Below are positions 31,101-41,289 of a stretch of 64,000 nt of DNA, one piece after another. The stretch spans positions 868,001 to 932,000 of the forward strand of contig CAJZBQ010000002.1 in assembly GCA_914767885.1 (NCBI GenBank). Direction: 5' to 3'. Origin of the DNA: Blepharisma stoltei (taxonomy: Eukaryota; Ciliophora; Heterotrichea; Heterotrichida; Blepharismidae). Under the pieces are notes generated by a model. The model saw only the letters and a list, made by a program, of their open reading frames with translations, made no database searches and had not been told where the DNA came from. Every line of letters begins with the position of its first letter. Position 1 is the first letter of the stretch. The position numbers and the translations under genes were made by a program.

Positions 31101-32126
31101 AAAGATTCAGTTGACGTCATTTTATGCCTGCTAGAAAAAATTGAAGGGCTTTTTGCTATTGGAGAAAACACAGAATTCGTACTTGATGAAACTGAAAAGC
31201 TCCTTAAGGCAAGGTTTTCTGTAAGCTACCAAGATATTTTGCAGCAGAGATACTTGTTTTTTAGAGCCCTGCAGTATGAGACACAAGAAGACTACCAAAC
31301 TGCAAGCAGGCTTTATGTGCTGTGTTTAGAAAATTTTATGGAATTTGACCCAATGATAAGAAAAAAATCAATAGAAAGGCTGATTGAGATTTTTGAGATG
31401 AAAAATCTGCCAGTAGCTGACCTTGTAGTGCTCAAAGAAGAAATGGAAAATAAAAGCAAAGACATTGCGTTGATTGTTGATACGAAATTTGATGGGAAAG
31501 AGTTCCATCATCTTATATTATGGCTAATAAGCAGTGTTGTGGATACTAAAGATAGGCTTTCAATTATAAATTTTGACGATGAATTCCATATATTGTTTAA
31601 CTTAACAAAAAAACCTGCAAAACAAATTGAGTTTCCGACCTTGGATTTAATGAACCAAGGAGGAAAATCAGTTCTATATGACGGAATCAATGCAGGGATT
31701 GAACAACTCTATTCTTTCCGATCAGAAAACACTACATTTTTAGGACAAGAAGATATTCGTCACAAATGGATAATTGCTATTTGTAATAGTGATGATATTG
31801 GCAGCCAAATTTCTTTTGCTGAGATTTCTAAAAAGATTAGAGACTCTGGGGCTCGCTTATACTTAACCAAATTAAATTTCTGTCTTGGCTTAGCTTTTTC
31901 TTATTATAGAAAATATTCATTAATTTAAATTTTTAAATTGATATAAATAGATATAATAATTTTTTATATAAATTCTGACCCATCCCCACACTCTCAGCTT
32001 GAATCTTTGAAGAACTACAGCATAAGAGGAATATTTCTATCAGCTTATTCCCAAACTGAGATAAGACGTGCATTCCAAAGGATTGCTGCTATAATCTGTC
32101 CATTCAAACTATTTTTGGTTAATTAA
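28163..32126 (+). CDS. Transmembrane dCache sensor with TPR-like and vWA-like domains, copy 2, split by three IESs
   Basis: Tandem paralog of the preceding gene (119 bp apart), starting MSNTGLTRKLTW. Blocks 28163-28399, 28896-29767, 30413-31861 and 31967-32126 join in frame after three IESs are removed. The dCache part has FGDVYIGYDIDGFFYTNP and FDPRCRPWYAQTKT. HAMP-like, TPR-like (AMELCYRELGNIHFRSERY) and vWA-like parts (KDIALIVDTK, GKSVLYDGINAGI, KWIIAICNSDDIGS) follow as in copy 1. The vWA metal site is degenerate (DTK instead of D-x-S-x-S). TGA is Trp at 28196, 28280, 29442 and 30448. Without IES removal the gene would be truncated three times. Confidence 0.8.
28400..28895 (+). mobile_element. 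SINE-like IES (496 bp) in dCache gene 2
   Basis: Starts AAATGGTGCC right after TA (28398-28399) and ends at TA 28894-28895. TA-to-TA removal joins VGIII to LMEEYLVQD. It shares TTATGGGGTT(A/G)(A/G)GCT near its 5' side (28463) with the 3.6-kb element (3627). No clear long target-site duplication was found, unlike the other elements of this kind. Confidence 0.65.
29768..30412 (-). mobile_element. SINE/LINE-like IES (645 bp) with 15-bp duplication
   Basis: A perfect duplication TGCTATATCCCCAAT lies at 29753-29767 and 30398-30412. Read on the minus strand, the element starts AAAATGGCGGATGACG (30391) and continues CCGACCCGTCCTCTCG; it is GC-rich. A diverged relative lies at 33910-34513. Removal joins MMIAIS to PILIKQDIEEH in the dCache gene. 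It contains open stretches on both strands (29908-30273 plus, 29799-30185 minus) with no recognised product. Confidence 0.85.
31862..31966. other. Short IES (about 105 bp) near the end of dCache gene 2
   Basis: Lies between GARLY and INSDPSPH, bounded by TATA-rich ends, so the exact TA is ambiguous. Without removal the protein ends early at 31928. A relative of this IES is carried along in the duplicated fragment at 58.6-59.1 kb. Confidence 0.7.
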
Positions 32127-32155
32127 TTCTATTTCATAATTACTATAATATTGAA

Positions 32156-33364
32156 ATGGTGAGTACTGAAGGCGAAGTTAATTTTTCCTTCAAATTAGTT
32201 ATATATTTTTCTTTAATTACAATATTTTTTCCCAAAAAAATTAAAAAACCCTCATATTACCTAATTATGCATATCCTTGGCGATTCAGGAGTAGGTAAGA
32301 CCAATCTTCTACAGCGCTTCACCAAAAATATATTTTCCTTACTCCCCCCATCCTTGATCGAATGATTGACTGTAAAATTCCTAAAAATTGGGAAAATTAA
32401 CCCCATCCTTGATCGAACGATTTTCATATAATGCAAATTTTTATATATATAAAAATATATTAGTTATCAAAAGCTTGGGAAGATGTGCCTAATGAAGCTG
32501 TTGTCAGAGGCTTTGAGACGACAGGAAGCTACGGAATCAACCATCCGAAGTGATTTAGCCATCAACCTGGGCTTAAAAACTCAATAATCTAAAAATAGAA
32601 TAAATCAAAATATTAAAAATTGGTATTTTATGAAATTAATTCAATTTTTTGCTGTAAAAATAATTATTAAATACTCTCAACCTTTTATTTAAAAGTAAAT
32701 AAAAAAAAAAAATATATTTTTTTTTTTTATATATAAAATTTTTTTTCCAAAAAAATTTTTGTTTTAAACCCCATCCTTGTCGAACGATGGCGAGCCGTTC
32801 GATCAAGGATGGGGGGAGTTAGCCACAAGAAGTTCAATGGGTTTCAATAATGACTACAAAACTCTAGACATCGAAGGTAAAACAGTTAGGGCCGAAATAT
32901 GGGACACGCCTGGACAAGACCGATATAGGGCTATGCTAAACCCATTCTACCGTGGAGCAGTTGGCGCGCTTCTCGTTTACGATCTCACCAATGCTGAAAC
33001 CTTCACCAACCTTCAAAAGTGGATGAAGGAAATCAAAAACTACGGGGAGTCCATAGAAACTGTTCTTCTAATTGGCAATAAAAGTGATAAAGAAGAGGAA
33101 AGGAATGTAAAACAATCTGATGCGATGGCTTTTGCACAGAAAAACGGGATCGCGTATATTGAAACTTCAGCGCTGAATGCAAATAATGTGGACAAAGCGT
33201 TTGAGATCATTTTAACTAATTTGGTTAAAAATAAGACAAGCAATATACCAGCCCCTGCACCGCCGAAACTTGATGTAGAAGGGAAATCGAAGAAGATTGG
33301 GAATGAAGAACATAGACAATTCGATGACACTGTAAGGAAGACCTGTAGTTGTAGCTTACTATAA
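32156..33364 (+). CDS. Rab-family small GTPase, split by two IESs
   Basis: Vesicle-traffic GTPase of about 200 aa. Blocks 32156-32201, 32274-32341 and 32822-33364 join to give FKLVILGDSGVGKTNLLQRF (G1), IWDTPGQDRYRAM (G3), IGNKSD (G4, about 33070), ETSAL (G5), and a C-terminal prenylation tail with cysteines (TCSCSLL). The switch-I/effector region spans the MITE junction (KNIFSL-ATRSSMGFNNDYKT). Best guess is Rab11/Rab2-like; the subfamily cannot be fixed. Both junctions are at TA and in frame. Confidence 0.92.
32202..32273. other. Short IES (72 bp) in Rab gene, before the P-loop
   Basis: TA at 32200-32201 and 32272-32273. Removal converts an interrupted frame into FKLVILGDSGVGKT, the canonical Rab G1 strand and P-loop. 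Confidence 0.85.
32342..32821 (+). mobile_element. Family-A MITE (copy 3), IES in Rab gene
   Basis: TA at 32340-32341 and 32820-32821. Two direct cores lie at the left (32350, 32404) and a hairpin pair at the right (32770-32815). The interior 32464-32588 reads, with TGA as Trp, as SKAWEDVPNEAVVRGFETTG followed by SYGIN and about 18 more residues to a TAA. This resembles the C-terminal end of pogo/Tc1-type DDE transposases, so family A is probably a deletion derivative of such a transposon. Confidence 0.88.
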
Positions 33365-33689
33365 GATTTTAAGTGTAGAGAGGATAGGATATTTATAAAC
33401 ATTTGTGATAAAAGGATTTTAAATTTTGAAGGAATGGGGTGTGTGGAATGAGGGAGAAATGATAAGAAATGATAAGAAATGTAGAAATTTAAGGATTTTA
33501 GAGCTGAATAGTCATTTTTTGGGGATTTTAGTGGGAGATGGATATAGAAAAGTATTAAAATTTAAAATCCTGCAAGAGTATGCCTAAATTCAAAATATTT
33601 CTAGAGTCAGTAATTATTATGGAGTTTTGAGAAGTATATGAGAATTAATAGAAAATTTAATTTTAAAGCTAATAAAATTATTGAAATTG

Positions 33690-36267
33690 TTATTCAATGT
33701 TCCCTTCGATGCTTATTATCCTTTCAAGCCTTTTCTCTTTTAACTCAAATTTATAATAAGAATAACACCATATGTTCTTTTCATTCATTTCAATTAAACC
33801 CAAATAGACATTTTCTCTACATCTAATCCTATAGGATTGTGCATGTATTAAAGAATAATCAATTTTTCCTATTTTATTTCAAAAATATTCATTATCAATT
33901 TCGCTTTCTATATACATAAAAAGACGGTAAGGTCCGACCCGTCCTCTCGCGTGACAGTTACGCATGTATATCCGGACAGTTTTTAGAGCCTGGAGTTGGA
34001 GCAGCAGTATCTGGTGTCCTGAAGCTAGGGACTTAAGCACAAACCCTCTGCTTTGTGACCTGATTCAATGGGCAGCTATTTGTAACTTCTTTTTTCCAGC
34101 AACACTCGAGCCAGGGGGCGTATGAAATTAGTGAATTGCATGATAAACCGCTCTAGATGTCTGTCCTGAATCACGGAAGTAGTAAAGTATTTTTTCAGGG
34201 ATGACCTGGAAAAAGGGGAAGCAGATTAGACGAAACAAACTATCTCTCCAATTCAAGGGCTTCTAAGCGGAGCGATACTGGCCAGGGTATTGCAGGACGG
34301 TCTAACTTGACGATCAAAGGGACCAAGTTGGAAATGGTGTCCCCGGCAAAATTTCGACCTGAGAGAGCAATACCACTACCAAGAAACCAGGGGTTTGGCC
34401 TATATTGAAGTCGCGAGAGGAGGCCACCCAATTTGATTGTTTTGCTAGGCGCTTCATTCCTCAGAAAATGCCACTAATAAGAAGTGGGGACCTTAAATAT
34501 CAATCTAATATCTAATTTCGCTTTCTCAAACATTTTCTCAGCCTTCGAACAAATAGACTCTTGAATTCCCAACAATTAATAATTTATATGAATCTTCTCC
34601 AGACTCCAATTTAATTTTCGTAAAACTATCTAAATTGACATCGTATTCAAAAATATTTTCTTCATTGCTAAGTCCTGCTATAGACCCTGCTAGGCTTTTA
34701 GATTGCCCTTGAAATAAATTCTTTCTTTTGGTTTACCAGCTAAAATCTGACAAGTCAAAATCTATTTACTCTTTTAAAGAGGAAATTCCTCACTTGCTTT
34801 CAATCAAAATCAATATTTACATCTCCAGCACTCTAACATTCAGCAAAAGCTCCAGCAAAGAGCAGACAAAACATGCCCAGATCATAATAAAATTCTTTGT
34901 TTAAAAGGCACAACTGAGCAATTCATAGATTGTTCTGGAATTGAAAGCAAAGTTTCTCATCTATTTTTTGTTAAATCAAATCTTTGAACAATTTTTGAAA
35001 AAGTAAAATTTCCAGCCGCTGATGTTTCTAATCCCCCAAATATATAAACACATTTCTGGAAATACAAAATCCCTGCTTGGGAAATATTTTCTCCAGAGGG
35101 AAGAATTTTTTTAATTGTGTAAGAGTTTAAATCAATTATGAGGGTTATACCAGTGATTGGGTTCTCTTTTCCGTAGCAGAAAAGTTCTTTGTTTGGAAGC
35201 TGGACTATGCAAGAAGCAGCGGTCAGTGCATTATAATCTTCAATGTTTATTTTAGAGTGCTGAAAATTTGTAATATTATATAGTGACAGCTCAGCTTTAT
35301 TTTTAAGCTCAAGATTTTTGTTGATTAAATAGAGAGTCTGACTGTCTTCATAGACATATGGAGAAAAATCATTGAGTATGAGGTTTTCGATTGCGGCATG
35401 AAGTCTTTTAGAGAAGCATTGATATTCATCTATATAAGCTGAATAAGATTTTTTAATAGCCTCATTATTGTATAATAAAAATTCTAATTTTTTGTCATTT
35501 TGATAGTGATCAACTATATCTTCAAACTCAGTTTTTAATTTTTCTTTGATTGTTTCTAATTCTTCTATTTTAGAATGCCATCATGGCATGCCTAGTAGCG
35601 ACAGATGAACTCAGAATTTTTGCCAGAAATAAAAAAGCTGGCGGAAAGGCTACGAGGTCGCAGGTGGCTTAATTCCGGGGTGGGTGCGGTCTGGGCTAAC
35701 TGGGCCTCCCCTCGACGCACAGACGAGAAGACCGACGGCGCAATACCAATCGAGGACTTCTGGAGGAGCATTATGTTGCCTGCAAATGGCAGAGGTAGTT
35801 CCAGGAGGAGGCATCGGACGGTTCCCTCATACCCTGAGCACTACCAGGGGTTAAGAGAGTCCTTTGCTGAAGCATTTTGGTCAAGCAGGTTCGGGTGAGT
35901 CTCCCCGAAAGATGCTGACGTCACCATTTTTGATGACGTCATCAGAAAAGGGCGGCAGGTGGCTTTAGTGACTAGCGCCACACGAGTGAAGCTGAAGCTC
36001 GACTGGATCAGGGGCTGAAAATAATCCCCGCTTTAACCCTCTCTAATCTAAAAATCTCTATCTCTCTATTTTAGAAGAATTATCTTCGTAGAATTGAATT
36101 TTAAAGGAATTGCTGAGCTTTCGTGTTAAGTTGCTTAATGTATCATTATATAATGATATAGAGTTGAATTTCATATCAAAGGCTTCAATCTCAGTTAATG
36201 AGAGTTCAGCATAAGAAATATTAAACTTGGATTCAAATTCCTTACAAGCATTTTCGATATCTTGCAT
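33690..36267 (-). CDS. Coiled-coil/kelch family protein, subfamily K1, copy a
   Basis: Appears intact after removal of 35576-36076, 34681-34886 and the element at 33910-34526. Residues 1-130 are an alpha-helical N-terminal half (MQDIENACKEFESKFNISYA, then ELETIKEKLKTEF). Kelch-type repeats follow (IVQLPNKELFCYGKEN, ILYFQKCVYIFGGLE, FDLTKNRWETL, LLIVGNSRVYLFEGWE). TGAs are read as Trp (NRW, EGW, VWESE, YFW). The stop is TAA at 33692-33690. Probably a propeller-type adaptor; the function of this lineage-specific family is unknown. Confidence 0.7.
33910..34526 (+). mobile_element. SINE/LINE-like insertion in kelch copy K1a, same family as 29768-30412
   Basis: Starts AAAAAGACGGTAAGG and shares GTCCGACCCGTCCTCTCG, GTATATCCGG, AAGTTGGAAATGG and the 3' end (AAG-AGTGGGGACCTTAAA) with the minus-strand reading of the 29.8-30.4 kb element. 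A 13-bp direct duplication AATTTCGCTTTCT lies at 33897-33909 and 34514-34526. This duplication lacks a TA. A TA pair just outside it can still rejoin ESEI to NEYFW in frame, with the loss of one codon. Confidence 0.7.
34681..34886. other. IES (206 bp) in kelch copy K1a
   Basis: Homologous to 38937-39141 in copy K1b and absent from copy K1c (46516). TA-to-TA removal joins FKQRILL to AGLSNEENIFEYDV. Confidence 0.75.
35576..36076 (+). mobile_element. SINE/LINE-like insertion (501 bp) in kelch copy K1a
   Basis: A 12-bp duplication TCTATTTTAGAA lies at 35564-35575 and 36065-36076 and contains TA. The body is GC-rich, begins TGCCATCATGGCATGCC, and contains an open stretch 35605-35898 on the plus strand, with a tail of AATCTAAAAATCTC. 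Removal restores the SSKIEELE coiled-coil heptads of the host. Confidence 0.75.
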
Positions 36268-36547
36268 TTTATTGTTTCTCTATTATTACTTTATAATTTC
36301 AGCATATAAAAATTAATATTATTATATTCAAAGAACAATTATCGTTATTATACTAAAATATTATTAGAAGAGCATTTTAAACTAATCTTTAAAGCTTGGA
36401 CTCCTTGAATTCTTTTGAGTTTAAATTAAATTCAAAGAATGAAAATTTGCTTGAATTGAATTTATTTTTAAGAACCCCAAAATAATTTTTTTTCCTTCTT
36501 ATATAATTCATTCGCGAAAGACTATATTGTAGAGATCTCACTAAATC

Positions 36548-38445
36548 TCAATTAAATGCTCCAATTTGATTCCAAACATACTGATTGCCATATTTGCATT
36601 CCCATAAATTTCCGCCTGTTAATAAATAAACCCTTGAATTTCCTGCAATTAATAAATTTCCTTTACTTTTTATTTTTCCTATCTCAATTTTTGAGAAATT
36701 TTCTAGGCTAATGTCATACTCATAAATATATTCATCAAGATTATTAGCTGTAATTAAAATTTTGTGTTTAAATGGCACTAGAGAGCAATTACCCAGCATT
36801 TCTGGAGTAGTAGCTAATGAAGTCCATTTATTTGAGATTAGATCAAATCTTTGATTAACATTTTTTCCCACACTCCTCGTTTAAACTGGACAAATTTTTA
36901 TTTTTATAGTAAATTAAATTCGTCATAGTGGAATTATTAATATAGCTTGCTCTATGTTTAAGACTTGATTTTCAATGTTATTATTATTAAATTATTTTAG
37001 CGCTGCATAGCAGCATTTCTCCCTTTTTTTCCTTCAACTTCACTCTATAAATAAATATTTTTATTTCGTTATCTGCTTCTCCAAGTTCTCCAGCATGCTC
37101 CTCTTTCATCCAAACAACAAATTTCTCCGCACATAGCACAACACCATGCACCATAAATCTTCTTCTGATCACCTCCTCTAGCATTCCATTTTTCTCTAAC
37201 TCCATTAATAAATTAGTTCTTTCATCTCATACAAAAAAAATCATTAAACAGATGTATTTCATTCTCATTTCACTTACATTTTTCATGTTTGGAACTCTGT
37301 CTTAAATGGCTTAAATTCTGAGAATAAGATGTTGCATTAAAACCAGCCCTTAATCTGAGGATATCCATAAACTTCTGCCTTCTATGAGAGTTTAAATATA
37401 AATATGAGTTCTCCTCAATTTTATCTTCCCCTTCACTTAAGGCCAAAAATAATCGCGTCGTTCCTCTCGCTTCGGTTTCAATTTTTAAGGGTTCATCATA
37501 CCTTTCACTTTTCCCGCCAAAATTCAAATCATCATCTTTTTCAATTACCACTTTTTCGCGGGCACTTTCGTCTTCATCTTGACCTTCACTTTTTCGACAA
37601 GCTCTTCATCTGCTTCGTTTCCTGCATTATCTAAGCTTTCTTTTTCTATCTGCTTTCATTTACTATGCGCATACTTCGCCAAAAATATAAATGCTTTGCT
37701 GGTAATATAATACTCCTGCTTTATGAGGATAGAGTATAGATGGTAAAATTTGTTTTAATCTAAACGAATCTAAATCAATAATGCAAGCATGACAATTTTT
37801 ATTATCGCATTTCATTCCAATCAAAAAGAGCTCATTATTAGAGATTTTAACTGCAAATACCTCATTTCCTCCTATCTGTCTATCAAAATCAACATTGATT
37901 TCTATATGTTTATAGTTTTCTATATTATGTTGAATCAAACGAGGTGATTATTTTATGTGATTGACAGAATAAACGAATTTAGAGTCATCGTAGGGGTATG
38001 GAGAAAAAGACTTAGAAATCAAATCTGCTATCATCGCTCTAAGCTTTCCATAATACTCATTATATATACTTACATAATTTGAATAGGCAGTTTTTACTTC
38101 TTCATCTGCTTGTGTTAAACTTATATATTTTTGATTGACTCGATAAGATGCTTTCATATGGCTAAATTCCAATTCTAAGTTTTCTTTAATTAATTCTAAT
38201 TCCTCTATTTTTATATCGCTATCCTCATAAAATTCAATCTTAAATTATTCATTTGTCTTTTGATTTTCATATACTAATTCAGGCTCTAATGATCGGATAT
38301 ATTCAATTTTTGCTTGAAAGGACTTGATCAGCTCTGCTTTAAGTTGAGTTAATGAACTATTATATTTACGCTCAAATTCTCCTTGATTTGCTTTTATCTC
38401 TAGACTATTCTTTCAATTCCTTTCAAGATTGGGAAAAGTTGACAT
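36548..38445 (-). pseudogene. Coiled-coil/kelch subfamily K2, copy a, with two in-frame stops and a large insertion
   Basis: Starts MSTFPNLERNW at 38445; a coiled-coil N-half (LTQLKAELIKSFQ) leads to kelch repeats (NNELFLIGMK, VLYYQQSIYIFG). In-frame TAA codons occur in KTNE-stop-FKIEFYED and VNHIK-stop-SPRLIQ; paralogs have a sense codon at the second (KESP at 42.8 kb). A 760-bp segment (about 36905-37665) separates IFG from NVNQRFDLISNKW, and the last kelch repeats end at 36548. The stops are not TA-IES-like, so decay is more likely than editing. Confidence 0.65.
36905..37665 (-). mobile_element. Insertion with two protein-like frames inside kelch copy K2a
   Basis: Minus-strand frames: 37551-37270 and onward (charged; ends RQSSKHEKCK), and a second, overlapping by one frame, which starts with ATG near 37290 (MKNVSEMRMKYICLM), has one TGA as Trp and runs to 36987 (about 100 codons; RRRFMVHGVVLCAEKFVVW). 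Composition differs from the AT-rich surroundings. Neither product is recognised, and the ends of the insertion are approximate. Confidence 0.45.
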
Positions 38446-38688
38446 ATTTATAAGACAATGGTGCTGATGAGTAATTTTTAATAAATAATTAATTAAAGCC
38501 AGACAGCAAATTTACTTAGTCAAAATCGTGTAAATTAATTAATTTAAAGCTAATATTTGAGAATTAAATTCTTGAAATTGTTAATAAATGTTCCCTTCGA
38601 TGCTTATTATGCTTTCAAACCTTTTCTCTTTTAAATCGAATTTATAATAAGAATAACACCACTTGCCCTTTTCATTCATTTCAATTAT

Positions 38689-40021
38689 CTAATATCTAAT
38701 CCTATAGGATTGTGTATGTATTAAAGAATAATCAAGTTTTCCTATTTTATTCCAAAAAAATTCATTATTAATTTCGCTTTCTCAAACATTATTCCACCCT
38801 TCGAATAAATAAACCCTTGAATTCCCAGCAATTAATAATTTATATAAATCTTTATCAGTCTTCATTTTAATTTCAGTAAAACTATCTAAATTTACATCAT
38901 ATTCAAAAATATTTTCTTTACTTCACTGTCATATTATAGACCTTCTAGGCTTTTAGCTTGCCCTTGAGTAAATTCTTTCTTTTGGTTTACCAGCCAAAAT
39001 CTGATAAGTCAAAGATTTATTTACTTTTTTAAAGCGGAAATTCCGCAATTACTTTTAATCAAAATAAATATCTACATCTCCAGCACTCTAACCTTCACCA
39101 AAAGCTTCAGCAAAGAGCAGACAAAACATGCCCAGACCTTAATAAAATTCTTTGTTTAAAAAGAACAACTGAGCTATCCATAGATTGTTCTGGGATTGAA
39201 AGCAATGTTTCTCATCTATTTTTTGTTAAATCGAATCTTTGAACAATTGTTGATATAAAATAATTCCCAGTCGATAATATTCCTAATCCGCCATATATAT
39301 AAACACATTGCTGGAAATACAAAATCCCTGCTTGGGAAATATTTTTTCCAGAGGGAAGAATTTTTTTAATTGTATAAGAGTTTAAATCAATTATGAGGGT
39401 AAGACCAGCGATTGGATTGTCTTTTCCGTAGCAGAAAAGTTCATTGTTTGGAAGCTGGACTATGCAAGAAGCAGCAGTCAGTGCATTATAATCTTCAATG
39501 TTGAATTTAGAGTGCTGAAAATTTGTAATATTATAAAGTGATAGCTCGGCTTTATTTTCAAGCTCGAAATTTTTGTTGATTAAATAGAGAGTTTGGCTGT
39601 CTTCATAGACATATGGAGAAAAATCATTGAGTATGAGGTTTTCGATTGCGGCATGAAGTCTTTTAGAGAAGCATTGATATGCATCTATATAAGCTGAATA
39701 AGATTTTTTAATAGTCTCATTATTGTATAACAAAAATTCAACTTTTTTGTCATTTTGATAGTGATCAACTATATCATCAAACTCAGTTTTTAATTTTTCT
39801 TTGATTGCTTCTAATTCTTCTATTTTAGAAGAATTATCTTCATAGAATTGAATTTTAAAGGAATTGCTGGGCTTTTGTGTTAAGTTGCTTAATGTATCAT
39901 TATATAATGATATAGAGTTGAATTTCATATCAAAGGCCTCAATCTCAGTTAATGAGAGTTCAGCATAAGAAATATTAAATTTGGATTCAAATTCCTTACA
40001 AGCATTTTCGATATCTTGCAT
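38689..40021 (-). CDS. Coiled-coil/kelch subfamily K1, copy b
   Basis: Starts MQDIENACKEF at 40021 (an ATG six codons upstream is not shared by paralogs). N-terminal helices, a FSPYVYEDSQTLYLIN block and kelch repeats (IVQLPNNELFCYGKDN, ILYFQQCVYIYGGLG, FDLTKNRWETLLSIPEQ) follow. One IES (38937-39141) is removed to join FKQRILL to IWQWSKENIFEYDV. The tail ends at TAG 38691-38689, about 45 codons earlier than copy a because of a small deletion. The best-preserved K1 copy besides a. Confidence 0.7.
38937..39141. other. IES (205 bp) in kelch copy K1b
   Basis: TA at 38935-38936 and 39140-39141. The site is filled here and in copy a (34681-34886) but empty in copy K1c, where GTCATATTAACAAAACTC (46508-46525) is the uninterrupted sequence. 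This confirms the boundaries independently of the reading frame. Confidence 0.85.
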
Positions 40022-40434
40022 TTTATTGTCTCTCTCCATTATTACTTTATAATTTCAGCTTATAAAAATCAATATTATTATACTCAAAGAAAAATTATCA
40101 TAATAATACAAAAACTTATTAGAAGAGCATTTTAAAACTAATCTTTAAAGCTTGGACTCCTTGAATTCTTTTGAATTTAAATTAAATTCAAAGAATAAAA
40201 ATTTACTTGAATTGTATCTATCTCCAAGAACCCCAAAATAAACTTTTCTCCTTCTTATAATTCTATTCTCTGCATATGATTTGAACACAATATTTTTTAG
40301 ATTTGATTGGTTTGCTTATTTTTCAGATATACTTTATTAAATTACTCACTCATCTTATGCCAGAATTCATATGCAAAAGACTATAAGGTAGAGATTTAAA
40401 TCATTCTCAATTAAATTTACCAATTTTATTCCAA

Positions 40435-41010
40435 TCATATAGCCTGGGTATTAGTTTGACTTTCAATACCTTCACTTAGTTTAGCCATAGTATACTTTTT
40501 TATTAAATTACTTAAAATGTGGCAAAGCATATATAAATATGGGGCTATATAAATGTGAAAATTCAAATTTATAAAAATAAATTTAAGCATTAGATAATAG
40601 ACCAATTAGGAAATCTGGAAAATTTGCTTTGTTAAATACATTCTTAGCTGGAAACAAAATTCATATCCCTAGGATATCTAAATTAGCCATTAAGCTATAC
40701 TGATTTTCATTATTGCATTCTCATAAATTTCCTGTGGCTTATTTTGAATTTCCTGTAATTAATAATTTTTCTCTTCTTTTTATTTTTCCTATCTAAATTT
40801 TTGTGAAATTTTCTAGGCTAATGTCATACTCATAAATATATTCATCAAAATCGCAAGCTGCAAATAAAATTTTGTGTTTAAAAGGCACTAGAGAGCAATT
40901 GCCCAGTTATTTTTGAAACAGTAGCTAGTGAAGTCCATTTATTTAGATTAGATCAAATCTTTGATTTATAATTTTTGTTTTACTCCTATTTAAACTGAAC
41001 AAATTTTATT
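40435..41010 (-). pseudogene. K2-type kelch 3' fragment
   Basis: Similar to the last part of copy K2a (36548-36870): VPFKHKILF, DEYIYEYDISLENF and LLITGNSK are recognisable on the minus strand but broken by stops and frameshifts. No N-terminal half is attached. 41011-41280 is AT-rich and empty. Confidence 0.5.
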
Positions 41011-41289
41011 TTTTATATGTAAAATTATAATATCTATGTAATTCGTTTTGATAGCTAATTTTATTCGTCATACTGGAATTATTAATATATTTTTTATATT
41101 TTAAAGGCTTGATTGTGAATACTATTTAAAATATTTGACATTTGAATCGATAAATTTTATAATTTAATTTTTAAGAAAAATTCAAAAATTCTATTTTATT
41201 TTTTATGTAAACATTTTATTATTTTTTTTCATAAAATTAGCTCCTTAAATTTAAAGAGGGAGTTAATAATAAATTAAATTGCTAACTAG

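Noticed and set aside
33638-33826. Plus-strand frame at the 3' end of kelch copy K1a
   Set aside because: The minus strand here reads continuously as the kelch C-terminus and its stop codon.
35605-35898. Independent plus-strand gene
   Set aside because: The frame lies wholly within a 501-bp insertion bounded by a 12-bp duplication and has no recognised domain; kept only as content of the element.
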